A stretch of DNA of 64,000 nucleotides from Robertmurraya sp. FSL R5-0851 (GTDB taxonomy: Bacteria; Bacillota; Bacilli; Bacillales; Cytobacillaceae). Shown here one piece after another: positions 45,090 to 53,647 of this stretch (within the stretch, counting starts at the first letter, position 1; each line of letters starts with the position of its first letter). The DNA lies in NCBI RefSeq assembly GCF_038002965.1, contig NZ_JBBOOE010000001.1:2461001-2525000 (forward strand), in the 5' to 3' direction. The notes beneath the pieces were generated by a model that saw nothing but the letters and a program-made list of their open reading frames with translations, was not told the DNA's origin and searched no databases. The position numbers were made by a program, and so were the translations under genes.

Positions 45090-46460
45090 ATGGAGAACTA
45101 CGATTCACTCATTTTAAAACAAAAAGCGTTTTTCCGTTCAGGAGCAACAAAGGAATTGTCCTATCGAATTCAGGCATTAGAAAAACTTCGGGAGGCCATT
45201 CGTAAAAATGAACAATCTCTATTTCACACCCTGAAAGAGGATTTAAATAAAGCAGAATTTGAAGCATATGCTACCGAAATTGGAGTCGTTCTCGAGGAAA
45301 TTCGTTTCACTCTGAAGCATATTAACGACTGGGTGAAGCCAGAAAAAGTAAAAACCCCTGTTAGCCATATTGGATCGACAAGCTATATATACTCAGATCC
45401 ATACGGTGTCGTTCTCATTATTGCACCATGGAATTATCCGTTTCAACTGGCGATTGCACCGCTAATTGGAGCAATCGCTGCCGGGAACTGTGCGATTTTA
45501 AAACCTTCGGAGTTAACACCCAAAACCTCTGAATTACTAAGAAAGATGATTACTGACCTTTTTCCAGAAGAATATATTACCGTAGTGGAAGGCGGAGTCG
45601 AAGCAAGTCAAGCTCTACTTGCAGAGGATGTTGACTACATTTTCTTTACCGGAAGCGTTCCTGTTGGAAAAGTCATTATGGAGGCAGCAGCTAAAAATCT
45701 TACACCTGTTACACTCGAATTAGGCGGAAAAAGCCCTTGTATCGTCCATCACGATGCGAATGTGAAGCTTGCTGCCAAACGAATTGCCTGGGGGAAATTT
45801 ATTAATGCCGGTCAAACCTGTGTGGCACCCGATTACCTGTATGTTCATGAGAGCATAAGAGATGAGTTTTTACAGGATTTTCAGTTGGCAACTCATGAGC
45901 TGTATGGCGCAAAAGCAATCGAAAATCCGGAATACACACGTATCGTGAGCAAGCGACATTTTGACCGATTGCTCACCTTTTTGAATAATGGAGACATGTT
46001 CATGGGTGGAGGGTCAAATGAGGAAACGCTAACGATTGAACCGACTGTTTTGACAGAGATTACATGGAAAGATCCCATTATGCAGGATGAAATATTTGGT
46101 CCGATTCTACCTGTCCTTCCGTATCGCGAGCTTTCAGATGTTATTGATGGGATACATAAACATCCGAATCCTTTAGCGCTTTATCTTTTCTCTGAGAATG
46201 AGAGCATACAACAAGAGGTATTACATCAGATTTCTTTCGGAGGTGGCTGTATCAATGATACCGTCTATCATCTCGCCTCTCCTTATCTGCCTTTTGGCGG
46301 GGTGGGCTCAAGCGGAATCGGTGCGTATCATGGAAAAGGAAGCTTTGACACGTTTTCTCATCGTAAAAGTGTACTAAAACAAACAACAAAATTTGATTTA
46401 CCCTTTCGCTATCCAAATGTGAAAGATGGATTGAAAAAATTAAAATGGTTTCTGAAATAA
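45090..46460 (+). CDS. Aldehyde dehydrogenase
   Basis: A 456-residue class 3-type aldehyde dehydrogenase, short like B. subtilis AldX/YwdH. Motifs: APWNYPFQLAIAPLIGAIAAGN, FFTGSVPVGKVI, the base in TLELGGKSPCIV and the nucleophile in NAGQTCVAPDYLYV; PFGGVGSSGIGAYHGKGSF at the end. It oxidises an aldehyde to the acid with NAD(P), probably the product of the upstream alcohol dehydrogenase. TAGGAG precedes the ATG. The C-terminal hydrophobic tail of some class 3 enzymes is absent. Confidence 0.92.
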   Translation: MENYDSLILKQKAFFRSGATKELSYRIQALEKLREAIRKNEQSLFHTLKEDLNKAEFEAYATEIGVVLEEIRFTLKHINDWVKPEKVKTPVSHIGSTSYIYSDPYGVVLIIAPWNYPFQLAIAPLIGAIAAGNCAILKPSELTPKTSELLRKMITDLFPEEYITVVEGGVEASQALLAEDVDYIFFTGSVPVGKVIMEAAAKNLTPVTLELGGKSPCIVHHDANVKLAAKRIAWGKFINAGQTCVAPDYLYVHESIRDEFLQDFQLATHELYGAKAIENPEYTRIVSKRHFDRLLTFLNNGDMFMGGGSNEETLTIEPTVLTEITWKDPIMQDEIFGPILPVLPYRELSDVIDGIHKHPNPLALYLFSENESIQQEVLHQISFGGGCINDTVYHLASPYLPFGGVGSSGIGAYHGKGSFDTFSHRKSVLKQTTKFDLPFRYPNVKDGLKKLKWFLK

Positions 46461-46463
46461 AAA

Positions 46464-46500
46464 GGAAAAAAGCCTTTACGATAGTTAAACGTAAAGGCTT
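46464..46500 (-). terminator. Intrinsic terminator (better on minus strand)
   Basis: AAGCCTTTACG and CGTAAAGGCTT form an 11-bp stem. TTTTTT follows only on the minus strand, so it mainly ends the small 46516-46689 gene but may also serve the dehydrogenase operon. Confidence 0.8.
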
Positions 46501-46515
46501 CCCGAAATCACATGA

Positions 46516-46689
46516 TCAACCCGTTTGGCCGTACTCTTCTTGTTGTCCACTAGAAAAAAGTAGCTCATGAATAGAAACCAATCGGATATCAAACTTATAA
46601 TTTCTATTGCGTATCTCTACCATTCCGTTCTTGTAATCGTGCATAACTATGTACTCTTGATTTCTATGTACGACCCTCGTTCCTTCCAA
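46516..46689 (-). CDS. Hypothetical small protein (57 aa)
   Basis: A frame from TTG 46689, with AGGAGGGG 7 bases before, encodes 57 residues (EGTRVVHRNQEYIVMHDYKN, IRNRNYKFDIRLVSIHELLF). It looks like a compact beta-rich protein; not recognised. A terminator follows. The spacer 46690-46850 beyond it is AT-rich and holds nothing I can name. Confidence 0.6.
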   Translation of the reverse strand: MEGTRVVHRNQEYIVMHDYKNGMVEIRNRNYKFDIRLVSIHELLFSSGQQEEYGQTG

Positions 46690-46850
46690 AGAACTTCCCC
46701 TCCTAGTTGATAAAATGAGATTTCTTGTATCTATACCCTTTATACTAATTGTTAAACATTTTATAACATAAAATCTACTAAATAATTGATTTAATCCCAG
46801 ATGACTGCAAAACTGTCGTGTTCACATTTTATTCATTAAGCTTTTAACAC

Positions 46851-46870
46851 TTTGTGAACAACATCACAAA
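46851..46870 (+). promoter_or_regulatory. Fnr/Rex-type operator upstream of doxX start
   Basis: TTTGTGA ACAACA TCACAAA is a perfect inverted repeat. It fits both the B. subtilis Fnr consensus TGTGA-N6-TCACA and the Rex consensus TTGTGA-N6-TCACAA. A possible -10, TATTAT, lies near 46899. It precedes the original doxX start at 46951, which is now cut off by an IS. Confidence 0.65.
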
Positions 46871-46950
46871 CCTATGTTTTTCTATATATCAACGGTGTAT
46901 ATTATGAATATAGAAACACAAAAACATTTTTTCGAAAGAAGGAATCATTT

Positions 46951-46964
46951 ATGTTTAATCAATT
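46951..46964 (+). pseudogene. 5' stub of the DoxX-type gene, separated by IS
   Basis: ATGTTTAATCAATT, with AGAAGGA 7 bases upstream, encodes MFNQ plus two bases of the next codon. Joined to 48525 onwards (one copy of the AATT duplication removed) it reads MFNQLLRENKIVAS, the expected DoxX start. Confidence 0.8.
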
Positions 46965-48520
46965 GAATGAATTTCATAATTATGAGCCCTACGGGCTCAA
47001 GGTTTTTTAGATACTAAAAAAGGAGTACCTCCCCAAATGTCGAAATGAGTAAGTGACCAAACCAACTCTAACGACTGGAGGAAGACTCCCTATGCCTATT
47101 ATAAGACAAGGAAGCCTATTTAGCATTCAAGATTTATTCGATCTAGAACCTACCCAACGATATAATGCCATTTTCTCAACTATTGACATGGACACTGCTG
47201 TTTTTGCCGTCTCAAAAAAATCCTGGTTAGGTGCTCCAACAGAGTTGAATTACTCTGCGATGATCTATTCTTTGGTGGCTAGATTTATCGAGCGTATTCC
47301 TACAATCAAGGATCTTATTAAAAGACTTAAACATGATTTTATCTTTCGTCTTGAATGCGGATTTTTAGTTTCGGATCAGATTCCTTCTGAAGCTTCATAT
47401 TCCCGTTTAATTGAGAAGCTATCAGAAACAAACGCCATTGAGAAAACTAAGGAATCCATTCTTCTTCATGCCATTGAAGAAGGTTTTGTTAATGATGAAA
47501 ACATAGCGATTGATGCCACACATTTTGAAGCAAGGGATCATGCACCTGCCCAAGAAAAAAAACCAAAACCAGAACCGAAAAAGCGTGGCCGTAAAAAGAA
47601 AGAAGAAAAAGAACAATTTGATCAACAAAAACTCGAAGAACAGCTGAATATGACTCTTTACGAAAAGCCTATTTCCGCCCAACTTGATGTTTCCCTAGAA
47701 GAGCTCCGCTCAGAAATGCCTGTAGAACCCGCATGGGGGATTAAGAAAAACAGCGAAGGAAAAAACGAGTTCTGGTATGGATACAAAGCCCACCTTGCGG
47801 TTGGCTCGAAGAGTCAATATATTCTTCAATCCATTATGAGTTCTGGTAACTTGAATGATGGCAAGGCTGCGATACCTCTTTTAAAGGGTATTCAACAACT
47901 TCCGCTTTCTATTCAGTATGGCTCCATGGATGCAGGCTATGATTTTGTTCCAATCTATCAACAACTTTTTCGGATGGATGCTCACTCCATTATCGCTTAT
48001 AACAAACGTGGTGAAGGTGAAATAGTTGGTTATGATCAACATTTCGCTCCTACTTGCGTCAGAGAGCACTCGTACCGCTATGATAGCTATGACAAGACAT
48101 ATAAATCTTTAAAATTTGTTCGGCCAAAAGAGTGTAAAGATTGTCCTTTAGCAAAAGACTCGTTATGTCAAAAAGTCTATAAAGTCAGAATCGAAACAGA
48201 CCTCAGAAAATACACAGCACCAGCACGAGGTTCAGAAAAATGGAAAACCCTTTTCGCAGAAAGAACAGCTGTTGAACGGGTAAATGCGTATTTGAAAGAA
48301 TTTTTCCAATTAGGTAATGTCCGTCATCGAAAGGGAAAAAAAGCAAAACTTCATTTTGATTTTGTCACACTTGTTTACAATGCTTCAAAATTAGCTGTAG
48401 ACCGTATTAGAAAACAAATGGAAATCCAACAAAAACAAGTAGCTTAATTTTAAAAAAGTACAATTTCTCATTAGGGATTTTCTCGACTTTTTTAAAAGAA
48501 GGCAATTATGAAATTGATTC
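46965..48520 (+). mobile_element. Insertion sequence, 1556 bp, IS1182-like
   Basis: The element is bounded by 17-base terminal inverted repeats with one mismatch: GAATGAATTTCATAATT at 46965-46981 and, on the opposite strand, GAATCAATTTCATAATT ending at 48520. The flanks repeat AATT (46961-46964 and 48521-48524), a 4-base target duplication. It carries one transposase gene and splits the doxX-type gene at codon 5. Boundaries are supported because removing the element restores a plausible DoxX N-terminus. Family assignment is from the transposase style. Confidence 0.88.
47092..48447 (+). CDS. Transposase (IS1182/IS4-like DDE family)
   Basis: A 451-residue transposase. N-terminal DUF772-type region (residues 1-115, TELNYSAMIYSLVARFIERIP), the first catalytic aspartate in NIAIDATHFEARDH, a basic insert (KKRGRKKKEEKEQF), the second in GSMDAGYDFVPIY, a CxxC pair (KECKDCPLAKDSLC) and the glutamate region ERTAVERVNAYLKEFF. 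All parts are intact, so the element may be active. The ATG at 47092 has GGAGGA upstream. Confidence 0.88.
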   Translation: MPIIRQGSLFSIQDLFDLEPTQRYNAIFSTIDMDTAVFAVSKKSWLGAPTELNYSAMIYSLVARFIERIPTIKDLIKRLKHDFIFRLECGFLVSDQIPSEASYSRLIEKLSETNAIEKTKESILLHAIEEGFVNDENIAIDATHFEARDHAPAQEKKPKPEPKKRGRKKKEEKEQFDQQKLEEQLNMTLYEKPISAQLDVSLEELRSEMPVEPAWGIKKNSEGKNEFWYGYKAHLAVGSKSQYILQSIMSSGNLNDGKAAIPLLKGIQQLPLSIQYGSMDAGYDFVPIYQQLFRMDAHSIIAYNKRGEGEIVGYDQHFAPTCVREHSYRYDSYDKTYKSLKFVRPKECKDCPLAKDSLCQKVYKVRIETDLRKYTAPARGSEKWKTLFAERTAVERVNAYLKEFFQLGNVRHRKGKKAKLHFDFVTLVYNASKLAVDRIRKQMEIQQKQVA

Positions 48521-49020
48521 AATTATTAAGAGAAAACAAGATTGTAGCTAGTCTATTGACAGTTTTACGTGTATATCTCGGGTTTGCTTGGATGACAGCT
48601 GGCTGGGGGAAAATAACTGGTGGTGGCTTTGATGCTGCAGGATTTTTAAAAGGCGCTATCGCTAATCCGGTAGCAGGTCCAGATGGTGTTGTATACGGTT
48701 GGTATGTATCTTTCCTTGAAGGCGTCGCATTACCAAATATTGAATTATTCAACTTCTTAGTACCTTGGGGAGAATTCTTAGTTGGTTTAGGTTTAATCCT
48801 TGGATGCTTCACTACGGCAGCTGCCTTTTTCGGAGTCCTAATGAACTTCGCATTCGTACTTGCTGGAACTGTATCTCATAACCCAACAGATATTTTAATG
48901 GGCGTCATTTTGATTGTAGCTGGTTACAACGCAGGAAGATTTGGTTTAGATTATTATGTACTACCAATCATTCGCAAAGCATTCAACAAAAAGACGAATC
49001 CACTTCATCAAGAAGCATAA
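48508..49020 (+). CDS. DoxX-family membrane protein with IS-supplied start codon
   Basis: A 170-residue DoxX-type protein with four helices (VLRVYLGFAWMTAGWGKI, LVPWGEFLVGLGLILG, FFGVLMNFAFVLAG, DILMGVILIVAGYNAG), related to the small subunit of thiosulfate:quinone oxidoreductase and to B. subtilis redox-stress DoxX proteins. The present ATG, its next codons (MKLI) and the AAGAAGG ribosome site lie inside the right end of the IS; the native start was at 46951. The protein is thus complete but for four altered residues. It is now cut off from its Fnr/Rex-type promoter. A terminator follows. Confidence 0.88.
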   Translation: MKLIQLLRENKIVASLLTVLRVYLGFAWMTAGWGKITGGGFDAAGFLKGAIANPVAGPDGVVYGWYVSFLEGVALPNIELFNFLVPWGEFLVGLGLILGCFTTAAAFFGVLMNFAFVLAGTVSHNPTDILMGVILIVAGYNAGRFGLDYYVLPIIRKAFNKKTNPLHQEA

Positions 49021-49023
49021 TAA

Positions 49024-49059
49024 GAAAATCCCTTACACATTCGTAAGGGATTTTCTTAT
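49024..49059 (+). terminator. Intrinsic terminator of doxX
   Basis: GAAAATCCCTTAC and GTAAGGGATTTTC form a 13-bp perfect stem followed by TTATTT. Confidence 0.92.
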
Positions 49060-49063
49060 TTCC

Positions 49064-49312
49064 TCAATGAGCTGAAAACATTCGTTTTAAATTCATAAAA
49101 CCACTCATGATAGCGGCATCTCTTCCCATTTTGTTCCGTTGATTCCTAATAGGTATCATTCGCTGCATAAATATTTCGTCACACATTCTATGTGACCCAT
49201 AGCGACGAAGACAGGCGTCATGCTTCATACAAAGTGCGTCTAATTGATTGACGGGACGTCCTGGTCCACTACAACCAGGACCACAATAACGATAACCCGG
49301 GTAACAAGGCAC
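49064..49312 (-). CDS. Parvovirus VP1-like phospholipase A2 domain protein (82 aa)
   Basis: An 82-residue protein with the short PLA2 pattern of parvovirus VP1: YCGPGCSGPGRPVNQLDALC (calcium-binding-loop-like) followed by MKHDACLRRYG, where HD is the catalytic pair. Such proteins occur in several Bacillus genomes, some linked to spores. Hydrolysis of phospholipid sn-2 esters is inferred, not shown. It starts at GTG 49312 with GGAGG 7 bases before. It has an Arg/Met-rich tail. Spore or extracellular location unknown; no signal peptide. Confidence 0.75.
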   Translation of the reverse strand: MPCYPGYRYCGPGCSGPGRPVNQLDALCMKHDACLRRYGSHRMCDEIFMQRMIPIRNQRNKMGRDAAIMSGFMNLKRMFSAH

Positions 49313-49388
49313 CTCATCCCCTCCTTCATTTCATATTACTCACAGTTTATGTATCACCCCCTTCTTTTGTATGGAGAGTTGTCCAACA

Positions 49389-49422
49389 GAAAAAGGAGCC
49401 CTAAAATTTTTTTAGGACTCCT
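49389..49422 (-). terminator. Intrinsic terminator of chemoreceptor gene
   Basis: AGGAGTCCTAAA and TTTAGGGCTCCT form the stem (one G-T), with TTTTT after it on the minus strand. Confidence 0.85.
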
Positions 49423-49430
49423 GCTAATTA

Positions 49431-51401
49431 TTAGATCTTAAACTTTCTAACGAGCTCCTGAAGGTTTTCGGCCATTTCTGATAAGGATTTGGCTGACAAA
49501 GCGACTTCTTCAAGAGATGCTAGTTGTTCCTCCGTTGACGCGGCCACATTTTCTGAAGAGGATGCGTTTTCCTTAGCAATTTCAGATAGCTCATAAGATG
49601 TGTCAGTTACATTTTTAATTTCTGCTGTAATTTGTTCTGCTATTTGTGATACTTCCTCTATTCGAGGTGCCATGACTCTTACTCCATTTAAAATCTCGTC
49701 AAACTTCTCAATCGTTTTATTGGATACAAGTATTCCGTCTTGCACACTTTTTGTTGCAAGCTGCATGGCTTCTACGGATCTCTCTGTATCCTCTTGGATC
49801 GCTTGAATGAGTTTAGCTATTTGGCTAGCTGAGCTTTGAGATTGGTCAGCAAGTTTACGAACTTCATCAGCCACTACGGCAAACCCTTTTCCTTGCTCCC
49901 CAGCTCTTGCCGCTTCGATCGCAGCATTTAAAGCCAAAAGGTTCGTTTGATTAGAAATGTCACTAATCACACCGATAATCTCATTTACTTGCTTTGAACG
50001 GTCGTAAAGTGATTTAATAATCACATCTGAACTTTCTACTTGCCTATGAATCTCGTTCATTTGTGCTACCGTATGTTGAACCGACTCTCCGCCTTCTTCA
50101 GCGTGTTTTACTGCTTGTTGTGTAAGGGAATTTACTTGAACGAAATTGTTCGTCATGGTTTCCATGCCATGAGTAATTTCATTCATCGTACTTACTGTTT
50201 TATCAATTCCAATGGTTTGACTTTCAGCACCACTTGCAACCTGTTGGATCGAGTTTGCCACCTGTTTGGTAGCGATCGTTGTTTCATCAGATGATGCTGT
50301 TAATTCTTCAGCGGCAGCCGCTACTTGCTCTGTATTCATATCCACCTGTGTAATGATTTCTTTTAGATTGTCAGTCATATTTTTAAACGATGCAGCCAAC
50401 TCTGCAATCTCATCCTTGCCTTTAACTTCAATCTCGTGTGTTAGGTCCCCTTCGCTAATGGCTAATGTGCTTCCAACTAGACGACGAATAGGTTGTACAA
50501 TGGAACGGATGATGAAAAAGGTTACGACCGCACCGATTATTAGCGAGATCATTACGGTGATTAATGTCTTGTTAAAAATTGGAGAGGCACTATCACTAAT
50601 TTCACTGGTATACATCGTGCCACCGATTTTCCAACCTGTAAGTTCATTTGTTGTAAAACTCATTTTTTTATCTTGAGAATCTAATTGATAGTCAAATTCT
50701 CCCTTGTTATCCTTGTACATAAGCTGATAATGATCTTCTTCTGCTAAGGTTCCAGCTTCTACCGTTGGGTGGTAAATCATATTCTTTTCTCTACCTAAAA
50801 GAATCACATAGCCTTCATTTCCAATTTTGATTTTACTGGCCGACTGTGTAATATTGCCTATCATTAAGTTAATTCCGATCACGCCACTGCCGTCATCCGT
50901 TGTTCTTGCTACAGTAATGACGATTCCACCTGAAGAAGCTTCATACGGATCTGTGATGATGACTTGTCCTTTATTCGCCATCGCTTCTTGATACCACGGA
51001 CGTTGTCTAGGGTCATAATCTGCCGCAAGTTCTTTTCTTGGATTTTGAATCATCAATCCGTCTGTTGTTCCTAAATAGATACTAACGGTTTCAGGATGAA
51101 GATTCGTATATTGTTCTAATTTAACACGTAATTCTGGGCTATCCTCACCCTTAACTAAGTCAGATGTGACCGTTTTGGCAAACGTTTCTGCATCATGTAC
51201 TTTAAGGCTGACCGTACTTGTAATAAATGAGTCTAGTAACATAATACTCTCTAAGGAAGTAGACATCATTTGTTTTTCAATTTCCTGCTTGGCACTAGAA
51301 TATGCAAGCGTACCAATAATGATTGATGGTAATAAAAGAATACCTAACGAAAACAATATTAGTTTCGTTCTAATTTTGAGTGAGACAAATTTTTTCAACA
51401 A
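49431..51401 (-). CDS. Methyl-accepting chemotaxis protein (double-Cache type)
   Basis: A 656-residue chemoreceptor. First helix about 11-31, then a ~240-residue double-Cache sensor ([30 protein letters not shown], which has the conserved RPWY region), second helix about 280-300, HAMP ([29 protein letters not shown]) and signalling domain with [41 protein letters not shown] (read in pieces). It resembles Bacillus McpA/McpB/TlpA receptors for amino acids. It ends VRKFKI. Monocistronic. Confidence 0.94.
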   Translation of the reverse strand: MLKKFVSLKIRTKLILFSLGILLLPSIIIGTLAYSSAKQEIEKQMMSTSLESIMLLDSFITSTVSLKVHDAETFAKTVTSDLVKGEDSPELRVKLEQYTNLHPETVSIYLGTTDGLMIQNPRKELAADYDPRQRPWYQEAMANKGQVIITDPYEASSGGIVITVARTTDDGSGVIGINLMIGNITQSASKIKIGNEGYVILLGREKNMIYHPTVEAGTLAEEDHYQLMYKDNKGEFDYQLDSQDKKMSFTTNELTGWKIGGTMYTSEISDSASPIFNKTLITVMISLIIGAVVTFFIIRSIVQPIRRLVGSTLAISEGDLTHEIEVKGKDEIAELAASFKNMTDNLKEIITQVDMNTEQVAAAAEELTASSDETTIATKQVANSIQQVASGAESQTIGIDKTVSTMNEITHGMETMTNNFVQVNSLTQQAVKHAEEGGESVQHTVAQMNEIHRQVESSDVIIKSLYDRSKQVNEIIGVISDISNQTNLLALNAAIEAARAGEQGKGFAVVADEVRKLADQSQSSASQIAKLIQAIQEDTERSVEAMQLATKSVQDGILVSNKTIEKFDEILNGVRVMAPRIEEVSQIAEQITAEIKNVTDTSYELSEIAKENASSSENVAASTEEQLASLEEVALSAKSLSEMAENLQELVRKFKI

Positions 51402-51510
51402 GTTAAACCCTCCAAGATGATCAATTTTAATAATGTCACTATGTATATCGGTTTAACTTCTACAATGATTAGTTTAATTTTTATCAAAATTGTGAACGGG
51501 AGGTTATGAA

Positions 51511-52716
51511 ATGACACAACCAAATAAACCACTATATAACTATCCTTTAATGACCAGCATCTTATTCTGGTGTGGGTTAGTCGTATTATCTTGCATGTAC
51601 GTGACCATCCCTTTAGCCACGGTATTGTCTGATATTTTTCACAAAAACATAACCCAGGTGGCTTGGCTCGCTAGTTCTTATTCGATTTGTTATGCCGTAG
51701 GATGTTTACTTTATGGTCCATTTTCTGATCGTTATGGTCGAAAAGTGTTTTTAGTGACCAGTATTAGTCTTTTAACCTTCATCACCTTTGCCATAGGTTT
51801 TATAGACAATTTTTACATACTACTCATATTAAGAGGGTTACAAGGACTGATTTCTGCTGCTTTTGCTCCTATCTCTTTGGTGTATGCAGGTGAAATGTTT
51901 CCACCCGAAAAAAGGTTAACAGCTGTTGGATTTGTCAGTTCGGGTCTTTTAATGGCTGGAGTGGTGGGGCAAGTGTATAGTGGATTAGTGAATGAACTTT
52001 GGGGCTGGCAGGCTATATTTTTCTTGCTGGGAACTCTTTATTTCCTTACTCTTATTCTAATTATTTTCTTTTTGCCAAAGGATGAAATGACCAGACCTCA
52101 TGTCCATATGCTTGAAGCTTTCAAAAAGATGACCTTATTAGGAAAACAAACACAGCTTCTACTGGCCTTTTGTATTACTTTCTCCCTATTGTTATCATTA
52201 GTAGGTATGTATACCATTCTGGGAAGCTATCTGTCCAATCAGTTCGGTTTAACGGAAAATGAAATCTTATTCGTTCGTTCTGCTGGAATCATAGGAATGC
52301 TATTATCACTATTTGCCGGGAGACTCGCACAAAAATTAGGAACCACTCTGACCCTAAAAACAGGATTAGCTCTTGCTGCTGCCGGATTATTTGGAATAGG
52401 TGTAAGCCCATCCCTCCCGTTCATTATTTTTGCAAGTATCATTTTTGTTTTAGGAATTGCCACAGCCAATCCAATTGTAATCAGCATTGTTAGCCAACTA
52501 GCCGGCCATGCTAGAGGCAGTGCGGTTTCATTCAATGCCTTTATATTATTTGTTGGCGCTAGTACTGGACCTCTATTGGCATTGAACTTAATTGAAATGG
52601 GAGTTTACGTGTTGTCCTTTAGCGTGTTAGGCTGTATTTTACTGGTTGGCTTTTTTCTTTCCTTCTTTATAAAAATGACCCATTCAGTGCAGGTTACTGC
52701 TACGACAAGTAATTAA
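51511..52716 (+). CDS. MFS transporter
   Basis: A 401-residue, twelve-helix major facilitator. The loop 2-3 motif is YGPFSDRYGRKVFL, and helix 4 has ILRGLQGLISAAFAPISLVYAGE. This places it in the drug:H+ antiporter/YybF-type group of Bacillus. Substrate unknown. GGGAGG precedes the ATG. It is followed 51 bases later by a GNAT gene on the same strand, perhaps co-transcribed. Confidence 0.88.
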   Translation: MTQPNKPLYNYPLMTSILFWCGLVVLSCMYVTIPLATVLSDIFHKNITQVAWLASSYSICYAVGCLLYGPFSDRYGRKVFLVTSISLLTFITFAIGFIDNFYILLILRGLQGLISAAFAPISLVYAGEMFPPEKRLTAVGFVSSGLLMAGVVGQVYSGLVNELWGWQAIFFLLGTLYFLTLILIIFFLPKDEMTRPHVHMLEAFKKMTLLGKQTQLLLAFCITFSLLLSLVGMYTILGSYLSNQFGLTENEILFVRSAGIIGMLLSLFAGRLAQKLGTTLTLKTGLALAAAGLFGIGVSPSLPFIIFASIIFVLGIATANPIVISIVSQLAGHARGSAVSFNAFILFVGASTGPLLALNLIEMGVYVLSFSVLGCILLVGFFLSFFIKMTHSVQVTATTSN

Positions 52717-52767
52717 TTTTTGTTATATTAGAGTCAACAACCACTATTAGACAAAAGGAATGAGAAC

Positions 52768-53205
52768 ATGTTTTCAAAAAGAATTACCCATCAAGAAGAC
52801 TTACAAAAAGCTTTTTCCATTAGAGAGAAGGTTTTTGTTGATGAACAAGATGTGCCACTTGAGGAAGAATTTGATCAGTTTGATACATTAGGTGCAGATT
52901 GCGAACATATTTTAGTATATTATCAGGAAGAAGCCGTAGGTACAGGACGCGTAAGATTTGTCTACCACTTTGGCAAACTAGAAAGAATATGTATATTAGA
53001 AGAGTACCGAAAATATGGACTTGGAAAAATGATCATTTCAACACTGGAAGAAATTGCTCTTGAAAAAGGCATGACACATGCAAAATTGCACGGTCAAACC
53101 CAAGCAGAAGGCTTTTATAAAAAGCTGGGCTATCACACCGCCTCAGATGTTTTTATGGACGCAAACATTCCTCATGTTTTAATGAAAAAAGATTTAACGA
53201 AATAA
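52768..53205 (+). CDS. GNAT family N-acetyltransferase (YjcF-like)
   Basis: A 145-residue GNAT of the YjcF/ElaA style: FSIREKVFVDEQDVPLEEEFDQFD, VGTGRVRFVYHFGKLERICILEEYRKYGLGKMII and HGQTQAEGFYKKLGYH. The acetyl-CoA loop and C-terminal substrate region are intact. AAAGGAA precedes the ATG. Substrate unknown. Confidence 0.88.
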   Translation: MFSKRITHQEDLQKAFSIREKVFVDEQDVPLEEEFDQFDTLGADCEHILVYYQEEAVGTGRVRFVYHFGKLERICILEEYRKYGLGKMIISTLEEIALEKGMTHAKLHGQTQAEGFYKKLGYHTASDVFMDANIPHVLMKKDLTK

Positions 53206-53220
53206 TTACTTTCAATAAGA

Positions 53221-53262
53221 AAAAAAGCGTATTGCTACGTTCTAAAGCAATACGCCTTTTTA
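53221..53262. terminator. Bidirectional terminator
   Basis: GCGTATTGCT and AGCAATACGC pair perfectly, with Ts on both sides. Confidence 0.9.
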
Positions 53263-53595
53263 TTGACGTGGGGCAAAAAGGATAATGGCAGCCCCTAATA
53301 CACAGATTGCAGCTCCTACCCAATCATAGAAATCAGGTGTTTTCTTATCCACTCCCCATCCCCATAGGACAGAAAGCACAACGAACACTCCACCATAGGC
53401 AGCGTATACTCTACCAAAGGAAGGAAAAGATTGAAATGCTGCAATCACACCATATAGAGCTAATGCGATTCCACCAGCTATTCCCCAATACACCGGTTTG
53501 CCCTCTCGTAGCCAAAGCCAGATTAAGTAGCCACCACCTATTTCAGCTATTCCTGCACATAAAAACAATATGAATGCACTGATAATTGAAACCAC
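53260..53595 (-). CDS. YnfA/UPF0060 membrane protein
   Basis: A 111-residue, four-helix protein of the YnfA family: [61 protein letters not shown]. It is a small multidrug-resistance-like membrane protein of unknown role. The start is uncertain: GTG 53595 lies only one base after AGGAA, while an ATT at 53586 is well placed and would give the usual family N-terminus. Confidence 0.88.
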   Translation of the reverse strand: MVSIISAFILFLCAGIAEIGGGYLIWLWLREGKPVYWGIAGGIALALYGVIAAFQSFPSFGRVYAAYGGVFVVLSVLWGWGVDKKTPDFYDWVGAAICVLGAAIILFAPRQ

Positions 53596-53647
53596 TTCCT
53601 GTTTTTTCTAATGAATTTTCATTACATAATATTACCACAGTCAGAAA

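Noticed and set aside
46965..48520. Composite transposon carrying the dehydrogenase operon
   Set aside because: Only one IS copy is present, and its target duplication closes tightly around it, so it is a simple insertion.
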